From Guyparkeria sp. WRN-7 (GTDB lineage: Bacteria > Pseudomonadota > Gammaproteobacteria > Halothiobacillales > Halothiobacillaceae): a DNA stretch of 64,000 nt. A program made the translations under genes and the position numbers. Position 1 is the first letter of the stretch. The number at the start of each line of letters is the position of its first letter. Of this stretch, positions 37,684-45,998 are shown piece after piece. The notes under the pieces were generated by a model. The model was not told the origin of the DNA. It did not search any database and saw only the letters and a list, made by a program, of their open reading frames with translations. The DNA lies in contig NZ_LRFH01000014.1 in the NCBI RefSeq assembly GCF_001641825.1, positions 491,950-555,949 on the forward strand. The letters run 5' to 3'.

Positions 37684-39051
37684 ATGAGCCAAGAACACGT
37701 CACGAATGCAGCGAAAGGCGAGGGCCACCAGGGTGGCCACCTGGCCGACGAGATCCACCACATCGAGGAAGAGCTGGATCAGGCCCTCGGCAAGGAGTAC
37801 GAGCACACGGCGGTGCCGATGTCCGCGCGTCGCAGCATGTTCTCCGTGAGCATGGTGTGGATGGGGTTCCCGATGATCATCACCGGGGCCATGACGGGGT
37901 CGCTGCTGGTCCTCGGCATGGGCTTCACCGACGCCCTGTGGGCCATGCTGATCGGCAACCTGATCATGTTCGGCTATGTGGCCCTGCTGGGTCTGCTGGG
38001 CACCAAGAAGGGCTTCAACTTCGCGCTGCTCGCCAGCATCGTGTTCGGCCGCAAGGGGTATGCGCTCGCTTCCGGTCTGCTCTCGACCCTGCTGCTCGGC
38101 TGGTATGCGGTGCAGACGGGGATCGCGGGGGCCCTGTTGAGCAGCGCCTACGAGATCAACTACGTCCTGATGACGATCATTGCCGGTGCCTTGTTCATCG
38201 GGATCACCTTCGTCGGCGTGCGTGGCCTGCACTGGATCGGCATCGTGTCCGCGCCGTTGTTCGTCGTGCTGGCCCTGTGGGTTGCCATCGATGCGTCGAG
38301 CACGACCACCTTCGACGCGATCATGGCCTACCCGGGCAACAATCCGGAGCAGCTGCTGCCGTTCGGGGTCGGCCTGACCATGGTGATCGCGCTGTTCATC
38401 GATGCCGGCACGGTGACGCCCGACTTCAATCGCTGGGCCAAGGACAAGAAGAGCTCGCTGGTCGCGACCTTCAGCGCCTTCCCGTTCGCCAACATGATCG
38501 CCATGGTTCTGGGTGGGGTGATGACCGCCGCGCTGGCCGTGCCGGACGCCAACCCCTTTGGCCAGGACAACATGTTCGGTTACATGATGGCCTCAGGCTC
38601 CGGTTTCCTGATGGTGATCGCGTTCATCTTCCTGCTGGCGAACCTGGGCTCCGTCTGCTCCCACTGTCTGTACAACGCCTCCACCGGCTGGTCGCGCATC
38701 CTGCGTAGCGAAATGCGCCTGATGGCGGTCGTCCTCGGTGCCATCGGCATCGTGATCGCCGCCGCCAACGTCTGGGCGTTCTTCATCGAATGGCTGAGCC
38801 TGCTGGGCATCATCGTCCCGCCGATCGGCGCCATCATCATCGTCGACCAGTACCTCAAGCGTCCGGGCTCCGAGATCGACTCCGACTGGCGTCCGATGGC
38901 GTTCATCGCCTGGGTGATCGGCTCCGTGGTTGCCTTCATCGTCGAGAAGAGCATGCCGGGCCTGTCCACGGCCGTGTCCTCCGCGATCGTCGGTGGTGCG
39001 GCGTACTGGATCCTGATGAGCGTGGCCGACAAGAAGAAGGCCGCGGCCTGA
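37684..39051 (+). CDS. NCS1-family permease, cytosine permease (CodB)-like
   Basis: An inner-membrane nucleobase:cation symporter-1 family protein. From the ATG at 37684 the protein is 455 aa with a hydrophilic His/Glu-rich N-terminus (about 1-45) and about 12 membrane helices. TPDFNRWAKDKKSS resembles the conserved CodB loop. The neighbouring amiF suggests a small amide or a heterocycle giving formamide as substrate, but that is inference from context only. Its stop codon overlaps the start of a 49-codon ORF (TGATG). Confidence 0.85.
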   Translation: MSQEHVTNAAKGEGHQGGHLADEIHHIEEELDQALGKEYEHTAVPMSARRSMFSVSMVWMGFPMIITGAMTGSLLVLGMGFTDALWAMLIGNLIMFGYVALLGLLGTKKGFNFALLASIVFGRKGYALASGLLSTLLLGWYAVQTGIAGALLSSAYEINYVLMTIIAGALFIGITFVGVRGLHWIGIVSAPLFVVLALWVAIDASSTTTFDAIMAYPGNNPEQLLPFGVGLTMVIALFIDAGTVTPDFNRWAKDKKSSLVATFSAFPFANMIAMVLGGVMTAALAVPDANPFGQDNMFGYMMASGSGFLMVIAFIFLLANLGSVCSHCLYNASTGWSRILRSEMRLMAVVLGAIGIVIAAANVWAFFIEWLSLLGIIVPPIGAIIIVDQYLKRPGSEIDSDWRPMAFIAWVIGSVVAFIVEKSMPGLSTAVSSAIVGGAAYWILMSVADKKKAAA

Positions 39052-39200
39052 TGCGGCTCGTGTTGCTCGGGTTCTGGGTGAGGACGATGGCGATGAATGA
39101 CGCGATGCGAATGACCGGGCTGACGGCACGGACTGCCATGACCGTCGATCGGGTCGCCCGGGGGCATGACCGCTCCCCGGCGGCCGGGGAGGCGGCATGA
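39051..39200 (+). CDS. Small coupled ORF (49 aa) between permease and amiF
   Basis: This short frame begins at an ATG overlapping the permease stop (TGATG) and ends at a TGA overlapping the amiF start (ATGA), so ribosomes could pass through all three genes. The predicted peptide is basic and methionine-rich (starts MRLVLLGFWVRTMAMNDAM, ends SPAAGEAA), with a short hydrophobic N-terminus. It resembles no family I recognise. It may be a real microprotein or only a coupling device keeping ribosomes on the message. Homologous ORFs at the same place in relatives would settle it. Confidence 0.45.
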   Translation: MRLVLLGFWVRTMAMNDAMRMTGLTARTAMTVDRVARGHDRSPAAGEAA

Positions 39201-40189
39201 GCGGTCTCGGCGGTCTGAACAAGTCCCCGGATGGGGTGGTGCTGGGTCTGGTCCAGCTGCAGTTGCCGGTGGTGGAGACCCCGGCCGACCTGGCACAGCA
39301 GCTGGACAAGGTCTGCGCCATGGTGGCCAAGGCGAAGAACGGCATGCCGACCATGGATCTGGTGGTGTTTCCGGAATATGCGCTCCACGGCCTGTCGATG
39401 GACACCAACCCGGAAATCATGGTGCGCATGGACGGCCCGGAAGTGGCCGCGTTGCGCGAGGCCTGCACCCAGAACGACGTCTGGGGCTGCTTTTCCATCA
39501 TGGAATACAACCCGGACGGCAATCCCTACAACACGGGGCTGATCATCGATGCGCAAGGCGAGATCCGCCTGACGTACCGAAAGCTGCACCCGTGGGTTCC
39601 GGTCGAGCCCTGGGAGCCGGGCGACATGGGCATCCCCGTCTGCGAGGGGCCGAACGGCAGCACGCTGGCGCTGATCATCTGCCATGACGGGATGTTCCCC
39701 GAGATGGCGCGGGAATGCGCCTACCGCGGTGCCGACATCATGTTGCGCACGGCCGGCTATACCGCGCCGATCCGCCATTCCTGGAAGATCACCAACCAGG
39801 CGAACGCCTTCTGCAACCTCATGTATACCGCCAGCGTGTGCATGGCCGGAACGGACGGGACGTTCAACTCGATGGGCGAAGGGATGGTGGTCAACTTCGA
39901 CGGCACCCCGTTGGTCGAGGGCAGTGGCGTGCCGGACGAGGTTATCACCGCCGAGGTCAGGCCGGCCCTGGCGCGCGAGGCGCGGCGCCTGTGGGGGGTG
40001 GAGAACAACATCTACCAGCTCGGGCATCGCGGCTATGTCGCGGTCGACGGCGGGGCCCGGGATTGCCCCTACACCTTCATGCAGGATCTGGTGGCCGGCA
40101 GCTATCGGCTGCCCTGGGAAGACGAGGTCGAGGTCACGGACGGCACCTCCTGCGGCTTCCCCAAACCCGAAAGGAAACATTCGCCCTGA
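39197..40189 (+). CDS. amiF: Formamidase AmiF (nitrilase fold)
   Basis: Formamidase of the nitrilase superfamily, hydrolysing formamide to formate and ammonia. The 330-aa protein aligns along its length with Helicobacter AmiF in motifs such as NPYNTGLIIDAQGEI, PWEPGDMGIPVCEGP, LENNIYQLGHRGYVA-type VENNIYQLGHRGYVA and LPWEDE. The catalytic triad is E60 (FPEY), K129 (YRKL) and C162 (IICHDGM). It overlaps the upstream 49-codon ORF by four bases and is followed after 107 bases by an alpha/beta hydrolase. It is a paralogue of amiE, not of fmdA. Confidence 0.93.
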   Translation: MSGLGGLNKSPDGVVLGLVQLQLPVVETPADLAQQLDKVCAMVAKAKNGMPTMDLVVFPEYALHGLSMDTNPEIMVRMDGPEVAALREACTQNDVWGCFSIMEYNPDGNPYNTGLIIDAQGEIRLTYRKLHPWVPVEPWEPGDMGIPVCEGPNGSTLALIICHDGMFPEMARECAYRGADIMLRTAGYTAPIRHSWKITNQANAFCNLMYTASVCMAGTDGTFNSMGEGMVVNFDGTPLVEGSGVPDEVITAEVRPALAREARRLWGVENNIYQLGHRGYVAVDGGARDCPYTFMQDLVAGSYRLPWEDEVEVTDGTSCGFPKPERKHSP

Positions 40190-40269
40190 GCCGGAGCCCC
40201 GGTGGCTCCGGCCGCCGGGGAGGCTCACGACGAACTCGCACAATGGACCGGTCGTGCGATCGGTCCATT
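40190..40269 (+). repeat. Two adjacent hairpins between amiF and the hydrolase gene
   Basis: GCCGGAGCC/GGCTCCGGC (40190-40212, 9 pairs, 5-base loop) is followed by AATGGACCG/CGGTCCATT (40242-40269, 9 pairs, 10-base loop). Neither has a proper T run, so they are more likely mRNA-stability or processing elements than terminators. Confidence 0.6.
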
Positions 40270-40296
40270 ACTTTGAATCGATCAGGAGACACTTCC

Positions 40297-41316
40297 GTGG
40301 CAGAAAAAGACTACAAGATCTTCGAAATGGGCGATGTGGTGCTGCAGTCCGGCGCCACCATCCGCGACGCCAAGCTGGCGTACAAGACCTTCGGCACCCT
40401 CAATGCGGCCAAGGACAACGTCATCGTCTACCCGACCTGGTATTCCGGCCAGCACTACGACAACGAGTGGTTGATCGGCGCGGGCATGGCGCTGGACCCG
40501 GACAAGTACTTCATCATCATCCCGAACATGTTCGGCAACGGCCTGTCCTCATCGCCGAGCAATACCCCGGAGCCATACAACCAGGCGCGGTTCCCCGGTG
40601 TTACCTCGTTCGACAACGTCAACTTCCAGCATCGGCTGGTGACCGAGGTGTTCGGCATCGAGAAGATCGCGCTGGTGACCGGCTGGTCGATGGGGGCGCA
40701 GCAGACCTTCCAGTGGGGTGCATCCTTTCCGGACATGGTCGAGCGCATCATGCCGTTCTGCGGTTCGGCCAAGACCTCGGTACACAACGTCGTGTTCCTC
40801 GAAGGGGTCAAGGCGGCCCTCACCGCCGACGATGCCTGGAAAAACGGCTGGTACGAAAAGCCGCCGACCAAGGGGTTGCGCGCCATGGCGCGGGTCTATG
40901 CCGGCTGGGGTTTCTCGCAGGCGTTCTACCGCGAGAAGCTCTACCTCGAGTACGGCTTCTCCTCGCTGGAAGACTTCCTGGTCGCCTTCTGGGAAGGATT
41001 CTTCCTCGCCCGGGATGCCAACAACCTGTTGGCGATGCTGTGGACCTGGCAGCAGGGGGACATCAGCAACAACCTGATCTACGAGGGCGACTTCGAGAAG
41101 GCGCTGGGCGCCATCAAGGCAAAGGCCATCGTCATGCCGGGGCAGACCGATCTCTACTTCCCGCCGGAAGACAACGAGTACGAGGCCAGCTGCATGCCGA
41201 ACGCCGAGTTCCGCCCGATTCCCTCGATCTGGGGCCACTTCGCCGGCGGGCCGGGCATGAACCCGGAGGACGTCGCCTTCATCGACCAGGCACTCAAGGA
41301 GTTGCTGGCCAGTTGA
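40297..41316 (+). CDS. Alpha/beta-fold hydrolase, homoserine acetyltransferase-like
   Basis: A 339-aa alpha/beta hydrolase starting at a GTG preceded by AGGAG. It resembles the MetX/homoserine O-acetyltransferase-like branch: the nucleophile is S131 in GWSMGAQQ, with an acid in MPGQTDLYFPPEDNE and the histidine in SIWGHFAGGPG. It is shorter than true MetX and sits in an amide operon with no methionine genes, so an amidase or esterase acting on a carbonyl-nitrogen compound is more likely than homoserine acetylation. The substrate is unknown. It is the last gene of the NCS1 permease-amiF unit. Confidence 0.8.
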   Translation: MAEKDYKIFEMGDVVLQSGATIRDAKLAYKTFGTLNAAKDNVIVYPTWYSGQHYDNEWLIGAGMALDPDKYFIIIPNMFGNGLSSSPSNTPEPYNQARFPGVTSFDNVNFQHRLVTEVFGIEKIALVTGWSMGAQQTFQWGASFPDMVERIMPFCGSAKTSVHNVVFLEGVKAALTADDAWKNGWYEKPPTKGLRAMARVYAGWGFSQAFYREKLYLEYGFSSLEDFLVAFWEGFFLARDANNLLAMLWTWQQGDISNNLIYEGDFEKALGAIKAKAIVMPGQTDLYFPPEDNEYEASCMPNAEFRPIPSIWGHFAGGPGMNPEDVAFIDQALKELLAS

Positions 41317-41431
41317 TGCCGACACCAGGGCGCTGGCTCAGGACGGCCCGGCCGGTGCTCTTTCCCGCTTCGGTTTCCCGTGCTGGGGGACCGGCCTTGC
41401 GGGACTGACACGTCGGGGCCGGTCTGCGCTC

Positions 41432-41478
41432 AACCCTCCACTCGACAGACCGTCCGGTCATCGAGTGGAGGGTTTTTT
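41432..41478 (+). terminator. Terminator of the permease-amiF-hydrolase operon
   Basis: AACCCTCCACTCGA (41432-41445) pairs perfectly with TCGAGTGGAGGGTT (41461-41474) around a GACCG/CGGTC inner hairpin, then a T run. Confidence 0.92.
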
Positions 41479-41612
41479 CGTTCTGTGGATGCGATTTTCC
41501 CGCCGGCGTCTTCCGGCGCACAAGTTCGGCTCTTGCGGGCAATGCACCAGGATGATTTCGGGTCGCACCATTGGCCAGCAAAAGCGCATTTGTTACCCGT
41601 TTTTACGCATTA

Positions 41613-41685
41613 CAAAACGTGACAAATATACGGAATGAGTCGAAATGTAGGCGTTTTGTGAACCATTTTGTTTTGGTTTGTCACG
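41613..41685 (+). promoter_or_regulatory. Probable upstream activator element of the fmdA operon
   Basis: ACAAAACG (41613-41620) and CGTTTTGT (41653-41660) are 32 bases apart as at 37387. A second perfect inverted repeat GTGACAAA (41620-41627)/TTTGTCAC (41678-41685) is interleaved. The right CGTTTTGT arm is 57 bases from the sigma-54 promoter. Confidence 0.65.
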
Positions 41686-41717
41686 CATTGTTCCGTTTTA
41701 TTTTCACTCGGTTTTGT

Positions 41718-41733
41718 TGGCACACAAGCTGCT
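41718..41733 (+). promoter_or_regulatory. Sigma-54 promoter of the fmdA operon
   Basis: TGGCACACAAGCTGCT, GG-N10-GC, identical to the one at 37493. It lies 127 bases before the fmdA start. Confidence 0.85.
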
Positions 41734-41844
41734 TTAACAGGGTTGTAATCAATTAGGCCCTGACCGTTTTTGTTTCGTGAGACGGGGTCGAATACGCCGC
41801 CCTCCATTAGTGGGGGCGGTCAATTATCACGGGAGAGTGCTGAG

Positions 41845-43080
41845 ATGGCGGAAAAGCTCATACAGATCGACTTTTCGAAGTCGCCGGAAGAACACGACTG
41901 CATTCACAACCGCTGGCATCCGGACATCCCGATGTATGCCTGGGTCAAGCCGGGCGACGACTTTGTCCTGGAGTGCATGGACTGGACCGGTGGCCAGATC
42001 GACAACAACGATTCGGCCGACGACGTCCGTGACGTCGATCTCACCAAGGTGCACTACCTGAGTGGCCCGATCGGTGTAGAGGGCGTCGAGCCGGGTGACC
42101 TGATGGTCGTGGACATTCTCGATATCGGCACCTTCGAAGAATCCCAGTGGGGCTTCAACGGCCTGTTCGCCAAGGAGAACGGCGGCGGCTTTCTCACCGA
42201 GCACTACCCGGAAGCGCGCAAGACCATCTGGGACTTCAACGGCATCTACACCTCCTCGCGTCACATTCCGGGCGTGAACTTCGCCGGGATCATGCACCCG
42301 GGCCTGATCGGCTGCCTGCCGTCGAAGGAACTGCTGGCCGAGTGGAACAAGCGCGAGGCCGAGCTGATCTCGACCGACCCGGACCGGGTGCCGCCGCTGG
42401 CCGCGCCGCCGTACGCCGATACCGCCCACATGGGCAAGATGAAGGGTTCTGAGGCCAAGGCGGCCGCCGCCGAAGGCGCCCGCACCGTGCCGCCGCGCGA
42501 GCATGGCGGCAACTGCGATATCAAGGACCTGACCAAGGGGTCGCGGGTCTACTTCCCGGTCTATGTCGACGGTGGCGGTCTGTCCATGGGCGACCTGCAC
42601 TTCTCGCAGGGTGACGGCGAGATCACCTTCTGCGGTGCCATCGAGATGGCCGGCTGGATTCACATCCGCGTCAACGTCATCAAGCAGGGCGTCAGCAAGT
42701 ACGGCGTGAAGAATCCGATCTTCAAGCCCAGCCCGCTGCAGCCGGATTACAAGGACCACCTGATCTTCGAGGGGATCTCGGTCGACGAGGACGGCAAGCA
42801 GCATTACCTCGACGCCCACGTCTCGTACCGCCAGGCCTGCCTGAACGCGATCGAGTACATGAAGAAGTTCGGCTACACCGGCGCCCAGGCGTACTCGATC
42901 CTCGGCACGGCGCCGGTGCAGGGCCACATCAGCGGCATCGTCGACATCCCCAATGTCTGCGCGACGTTGTTCCTGCCGACCGAGATCTTCGATTTCGACA
43001 TCAATCCGACCGCCGAAGGGCCCACGCCCTCGGTGAAGGACAACAAGGACGTCCCGATCTCCTACTGGGAAGACAAGTAG
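41845..43080 (+). CDS. fmdA: Formamidase/acetamidase FmdA (metallo-type)
   Basis: A member of the FmdA_AmdA family, structurally unrelated to AmiE/AmiF, that hydrolyses formamide and acetamide. The ATG at 41845 follows GGGAG at a good distance and gives 411 aa, the usual length; an upstream in-frame ATG adds 25 implausible residues. Family stretches include HNRWHPDIP, HPGLIGCLPS, REHGGNCDIKDLTKGSRVY, GDLHFSQGDGEITFCGAIE and the C-terminal DIPNVCATLFLP. His, Cys and Asp residues in these segments are candidates for metal binding. fmdB and a porin gene follow, as in Methylophilus fmdABC. Confidence 0.95.
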   Translation: MAEKLIQIDFSKSPEEHDCIHNRWHPDIPMYAWVKPGDDFVLECMDWTGGQIDNNDSADDVRDVDLTKVHYLSGPIGVEGVEPGDLMVVDILDIGTFEESQWGFNGLFAKENGGGFLTEHYPEARKTIWDFNGIYTSSRHIPGVNFAGIMHPGLIGCLPSKELLAEWNKREAELISTDPDRVPPLAAPPYADTAHMGKMKGSEAKAAAAEGARTVPPREHGGNCDIKDLTKGSRVYFPVYVDGGGLSMGDLHFSQGDGEITFCGAIEMAGWIHIRVNVIKQGVSKYGVKNPIFKPSPLQPDYKDHLIFEGISVDEDGKQHYLDAHVSYRQACLNAIEYMKKFGYTGAQAYSILGTAPVQGHISGIVDIPNVCATLFLPTEIFDFDINPTAEGPTPSVKDNKDVPISYWEDK

Positions 43081-43138
43081 GTGGTCGGCCTGCGCGCCAC
43101 GCGCGGGCCAGGACATCGATCAAGAGGTAGGACGCGAA

Positions 43139-43480
43139 ATGCCCGTTTACGAATACCACTGCACCGGATGCGACCACGTGTTCGAGGAGATGCGCAGCAT
43201 TTCCGAATACCGCGAGCCGATGGCGTGCCCGATCTGCAGTGAGTCGGCCAACCGAGTCATCTACTCGGCCCCACGGCTGAGCATGATGCGCACCGAGGTG
43301 CGCAGGGCGCACGAACGCAACGAGCGCAGCGCTCACGAGCCTCGCATGCGTCGCGGCCACATCTGTGGCCCCGGCTGCGGGCACCACCACGCCTCCGGCA
43401 AGCAGTCCGCCGAAGGCGAGGGAGGCAGTCCGCCGATGAAGGCCCAGCCCGGCAAGCGTCCCTGGATGCTCGGGCACTAG
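43139..43480 (+). CDS. fmdB: FmdB-family zinc-ribbon protein
   Basis: A 113-aa protein with the FmdB putative regulatory zinc ribbon: CTGC (residues 9-12) and CPIC (about 31-34) form a four-cysteine site at the N-terminus. The C-terminal half is specific to this copy, with a second Cys/His patch CGPGCGHHH (about residues 78-86) that could bind metal. FmdB was proposed as a regulator of formamidase in Methylophilus; a metal- or folding-related role is equally possible. It lies between fmdA and the porin gene, in the fmdABC order. Confidence 0.88.
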   Translation: MPVYEYHCTGCDHVFEEMRSISEYREPMACPICSESANRVIYSAPRLSMMRTEVRRAHERNERSAHEPRMRRGHICGPGCGHHHASGKQSAEGEGGSPPMKAQPGKRPWMLGH

Positions 43481-43597
43481 GTGCCGGATTGAGGCGGTGT
43501 CCGTCGGGCGGGATGTCCCCGTCCTCGAGCACCGAGATATTCACTTGACCGCGGTTGATTCGTTCAACCAACTCACCCACAGGAAGAGAAACCTAAG

Positions 43598-44335
43598 ATG
43601 AAGAAAACAATCATCAAGCCTTTGATCCTCGCCACGGCCGTGGCCTCGTCACCGATGATCGCGACCTCCGCTGCCCAGGCAGCCTCCGTGTCCGGCAACA
43701 TCGGTGTGCACTCGCAGTACATCCTGCGTGGTATCACCAACGCTCCGGAAAACGACGATGCGGCCGTGCAGGGTGGCTTTGACGTCGGTTTCGACAACGG
43801 CCTCTACCTCGGCTACTGGGGTTCGTCGCTCGGTTACGGTGACGACCAGAACGGCTTCGAGAACGACTTCTACGGCGGTTATGCCGGCAGCATCGGCGAT
43901 TTCAGCTACGACCTCGGTGTCGTGCAGTACTACTACGTCAACATCGACGACTCGGCGAACGGTACCGAGCTCTATGGTTCCGCCGGTTACGGCCCGTTCA
44001 GCGTCGGCTTCAAGACGCTGCTGGGTGACGTCGTGTGGGGCAACCAGGGCGATACCTACTGGACCGCCAGCTTCAGCCAGCCGCTGCCGAAGGGCTTTAA
44101 CTTCGATGCGACCGCCGGCTTCTACACCTACGAGGACAGCGGCAAGTACGAGGCCGGCCTTGCCACTACCGAAGACAGCGGTTTCCGTCACCTCAACCTG
44201 AGCCTGTCCCATCCGATCGGCAATACCGGCGCCGACATGGGTGTCACCTACGTGATCGGCGGCGAGGATCGCCAGGGCAACGATCAGGACAACGCGGTGT
44301 TCTTCAGCCTGACTTACGGCTTCGACATCATGTAA
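43598..44335 (+). CDS. TorF-family putative porin (FmdC position)
   Basis: A 245-aa outer-membrane beta-barrel with a signal peptide ending AAQAASVSG (about residue 29). The TorF/Gcw_chp family start VSGNIGVHSQYILRGITNAP is clear, followed by regularly alternating aromatic strands and a C-terminus ending FSLTYGFDIM. In Methylophilus the third fmd gene (fmdC) encodes a porin for short-chain amides and urea; this gene occupies that place but may not be orthologous. A channel for urea and amides is the natural inference. A strong terminator follows. Confidence 0.8.
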   Translation: MKKTIIKPLILATAVASSPMIATSAAQAASVSGNIGVHSQYILRGITNAPENDDAAVQGGFDVGFDNGLYLGYWGSSLGYGDDQNGFENDFYGGYAGSIGDFSYDLGVVQYYYVNIDDSANGTELYGSAGYGPFSVGFKTLLGDVVWGNQGDTYWTASFSQPLPKGFNFDATAGFYTYEDSGKYEAGLATTEDSGFRHLNLSLSHPIGNTGADMGVTYVIGGEDRQGNDQDNAVFFSLTYGFDIM

Positions 44336-44415
44336 GGGTCGACTTCGGGGTCGCGCGGTTAAGGGCACCGCGCGGCTAGTCTAGCTATGACGTTCGGGTT
44401 CAAAAGTCATAGTGT

Positions 44416-44442
44416 AAACCGCACTTCGGTGCGGTTTTTTTT
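44416..44442 (+). terminator. Rho-independent terminator of the fmdAB-porin operon
   Basis: ACCGCAC-TTCG-GTGCGGT (44418-44435) followed by eight T in total. Confidence 0.94.
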
Positions 44443-44581
44443 CGCCTGCCGCTTTTGCCTGCACCTCGCTGGTGAGTGGTCCGTTTTCCCTTGCGCTCCG
44501 GTGGGGCGTTTCGTTCCGGGCGCGATGCCGCCGGCCTTCCAAGCTGTTGATAATGCCGGCCGCGTCGCGACGAGCGGTTGG

Positions 44582-44597
44582 TGGCACGTCTGCTGCA
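44582..44597 (+). promoter_or_regulatory. Sigma-54 promoter of the urease operon
   Basis: TGGCACGTCTGCTGCA matches the consensus TGGCACG-N4-TTGCA at all but one defined base and has GG-N10-GC. It lies 100 bases before the likely ureD start. The rest of the 346-base gap holds the fmd terminator and nothing else recognised. Confidence 0.87.
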
Positions 44598-44681
44598 TTG
44601 ATCCTGACCTGAGTGGAAACCACGCGGTGGGCCGGCCGGATTGCCGGTAAGCGGCCCCCGTCAGACCAGTACGAGGGATAC

Positions 44682-45653
44682 GTGGACGAGGCTGCAGTGG
44701 CACCAGACCAGGCCTGTGCGACGTTTGTCAGCCAGCCGGAGGCCGGTGGGTCCGGCTCGCTCGGCGAGTCGGCATCCGGTCGGGGGCACTCCTCCGGCCA
44801 CCGCTTCGACGACCGGCGCCGCTGGGCGGCCTCGCTGCAGCTTGGCTTCGACGCCCGTCAGGACGGCGACCGCCGCGTGACGCGATTGTCCACCCTGCGT
44901 CACGAGGGTCCGCTGCGGGTGCAGCGTCCGTTCTATCCCGAGGGTGCGGATGGCTGCTGTCACGTTTACCTGCTGCACCCGCCCGGCGGGCTGGTCAGTG
45001 GTGACGCGCTCCGTATCCGGGCCGAGGTGGGCGAGGGCGCGCATGCACTGCTGACCACGCCGGCGGCGGCCAAGGTGTATACCGCCGACAGCCACGGCGT
45101 GAGCAGTTCGCAGTCGGTTCGCCTCCGGGTGCGACGAGGCGGATCGCTGGAATACCTGCCCCAGGAAACCATTGCCTTCGACGGGGCGCGCACCCTGCAG
45201 TCCACCTCGCTGGACCTCGACTCGGGGGCGGCCTGCCTTGGGTGGGAGGTGTTGGCGCTGGGGCGGCCGGCGAGCGACCTGCCGTTCGTCACGGGGCGCA
45301 TGGAACAGCGGTTCGAACTGCGTCTGGACGGTCGCCCGGTGTGGCACGAACGCCAGATCCTCGATCCGGCCCACCCGCGATTCTCGGGCCGTTGGGCCCA
45401 GGGCGGCGCCAGCGTGCAGGCGACGCTGTGGGCGGTCGGCCTGACCGACGAGGCGGCCGCGACAGCGACGCTGCGGGAGGCCCTGCCGCCATCGCATCGC
45501 TGGGCGGTGACCAGCCGGCGGGGCGTGATGTTGTTCCGCTATCTGGGCGCGGATGCCAACGAGGCCTGGGACCTGTGCGAACGGGCCTGGGAACTGCTCC
45601 GCCCCCGGCTGCTCGCGGTGCCGCCCTGCACGCCCCGCATCTGGCGAACCTGA
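44682..45653 (+). CDS. ureD: Urease accessory protein UreD
   Basis: UreD (UreH) binds apo-urease and, with UreF and UreG, forms the nickel-loading complex. The GTG at 44682 has GAGGGA at the right distance and gives 323 aa; GTGs at 44613 and 44697 are alternatives. The first 50 or so residues are not conserved. The UreD fold begins near [15 protein letters not shown], with [24 protein letters not shown] and [13 protein letters not shown] as landmarks. It leads ureABCEFG-ureJ, all on the plus strand. Confidence 0.93.
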   Translation: MDEAAVAPDQACATFVSQPEAGGSGSLGESASGRGHSSGHRFDDRRRWAASLQLGFDARQDGDRRVTRLSTLRHEGPLRVQRPFYPEGADGCCHVYLLHPPGGLVSGDALRIRAEVGEGAHALLTTPAAAKVYTADSHGVSSSQSVRLRVRRGGSLEYLPQETIAFDGARTLQSTSLDLDSGAACLGWEVLALGRPASDLPFVTGRMEQRFELRLDGRPVWHERQILDPAHPRFSGRWAQGGASVQATLWAVGLTDEAAATATLREALPPSHRWAVTSRRGVMLFRYLGADANEAWDLCERAWELLRPRLLAVPPCTPRIWRT

Positions 45654-45685
45654 TTCTTTCGAGTGCTCAACCGACGAGTGATGCC

Positions 45686-45988
45686 ATGGAACTGACCCCC
45701 AGAGACAAAGACAAGCTGATGCTGTTCACCGCCGGCCTGCTGGCCGAGCGGCGCAAGGCCCGCGGCATCAAGCTCAACTACCCCGAGGCGGCCGCGCTGA
45801 TCAGCATGGAGGTCCTCGAGGGCGCTCGGGAGGGCAGAAGCGTGGCCGAGCTGATGAGCGCCGGCCGCGAGGTGCTGACGCGGGACGACGTCATGGAAGG
45901 CATTCCCGAGATGCTCGACGAGGTCCAGGTGGAAGCGACGTTCCCCGACGGCACCAAGCTCGTCACCATCCACACCCCCATCGTCTGA
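45686..45988 (+). CDS. ureA: Urease gamma subunit
   Basis: The 100-aa UreA is the small gamma chain of the three-subunit urease. It is recognised by [31 protein letters not shown] and [19 protein letters not shown]. ureB follows 10 bases later. Confidence 0.97.
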   Translation: MELTPRDKDKLMLFTAGLLAERRKARGIKLNYPEAAALISMEVLEGAREGRSVAELMSAGREVLTRDDVMEGIPEMLDEVQVEATFPDGTKLVTIHTPIV

Positions 45989-45998
45989 GGAGGCGGCC

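Noticed and set aside
41770..41844. A 25-codon upstream extension of fmdA
   Set aside because: It lies in the leader; the start at 41845 has a good Shine-Dalgarno sequence and matches the family N-terminus.
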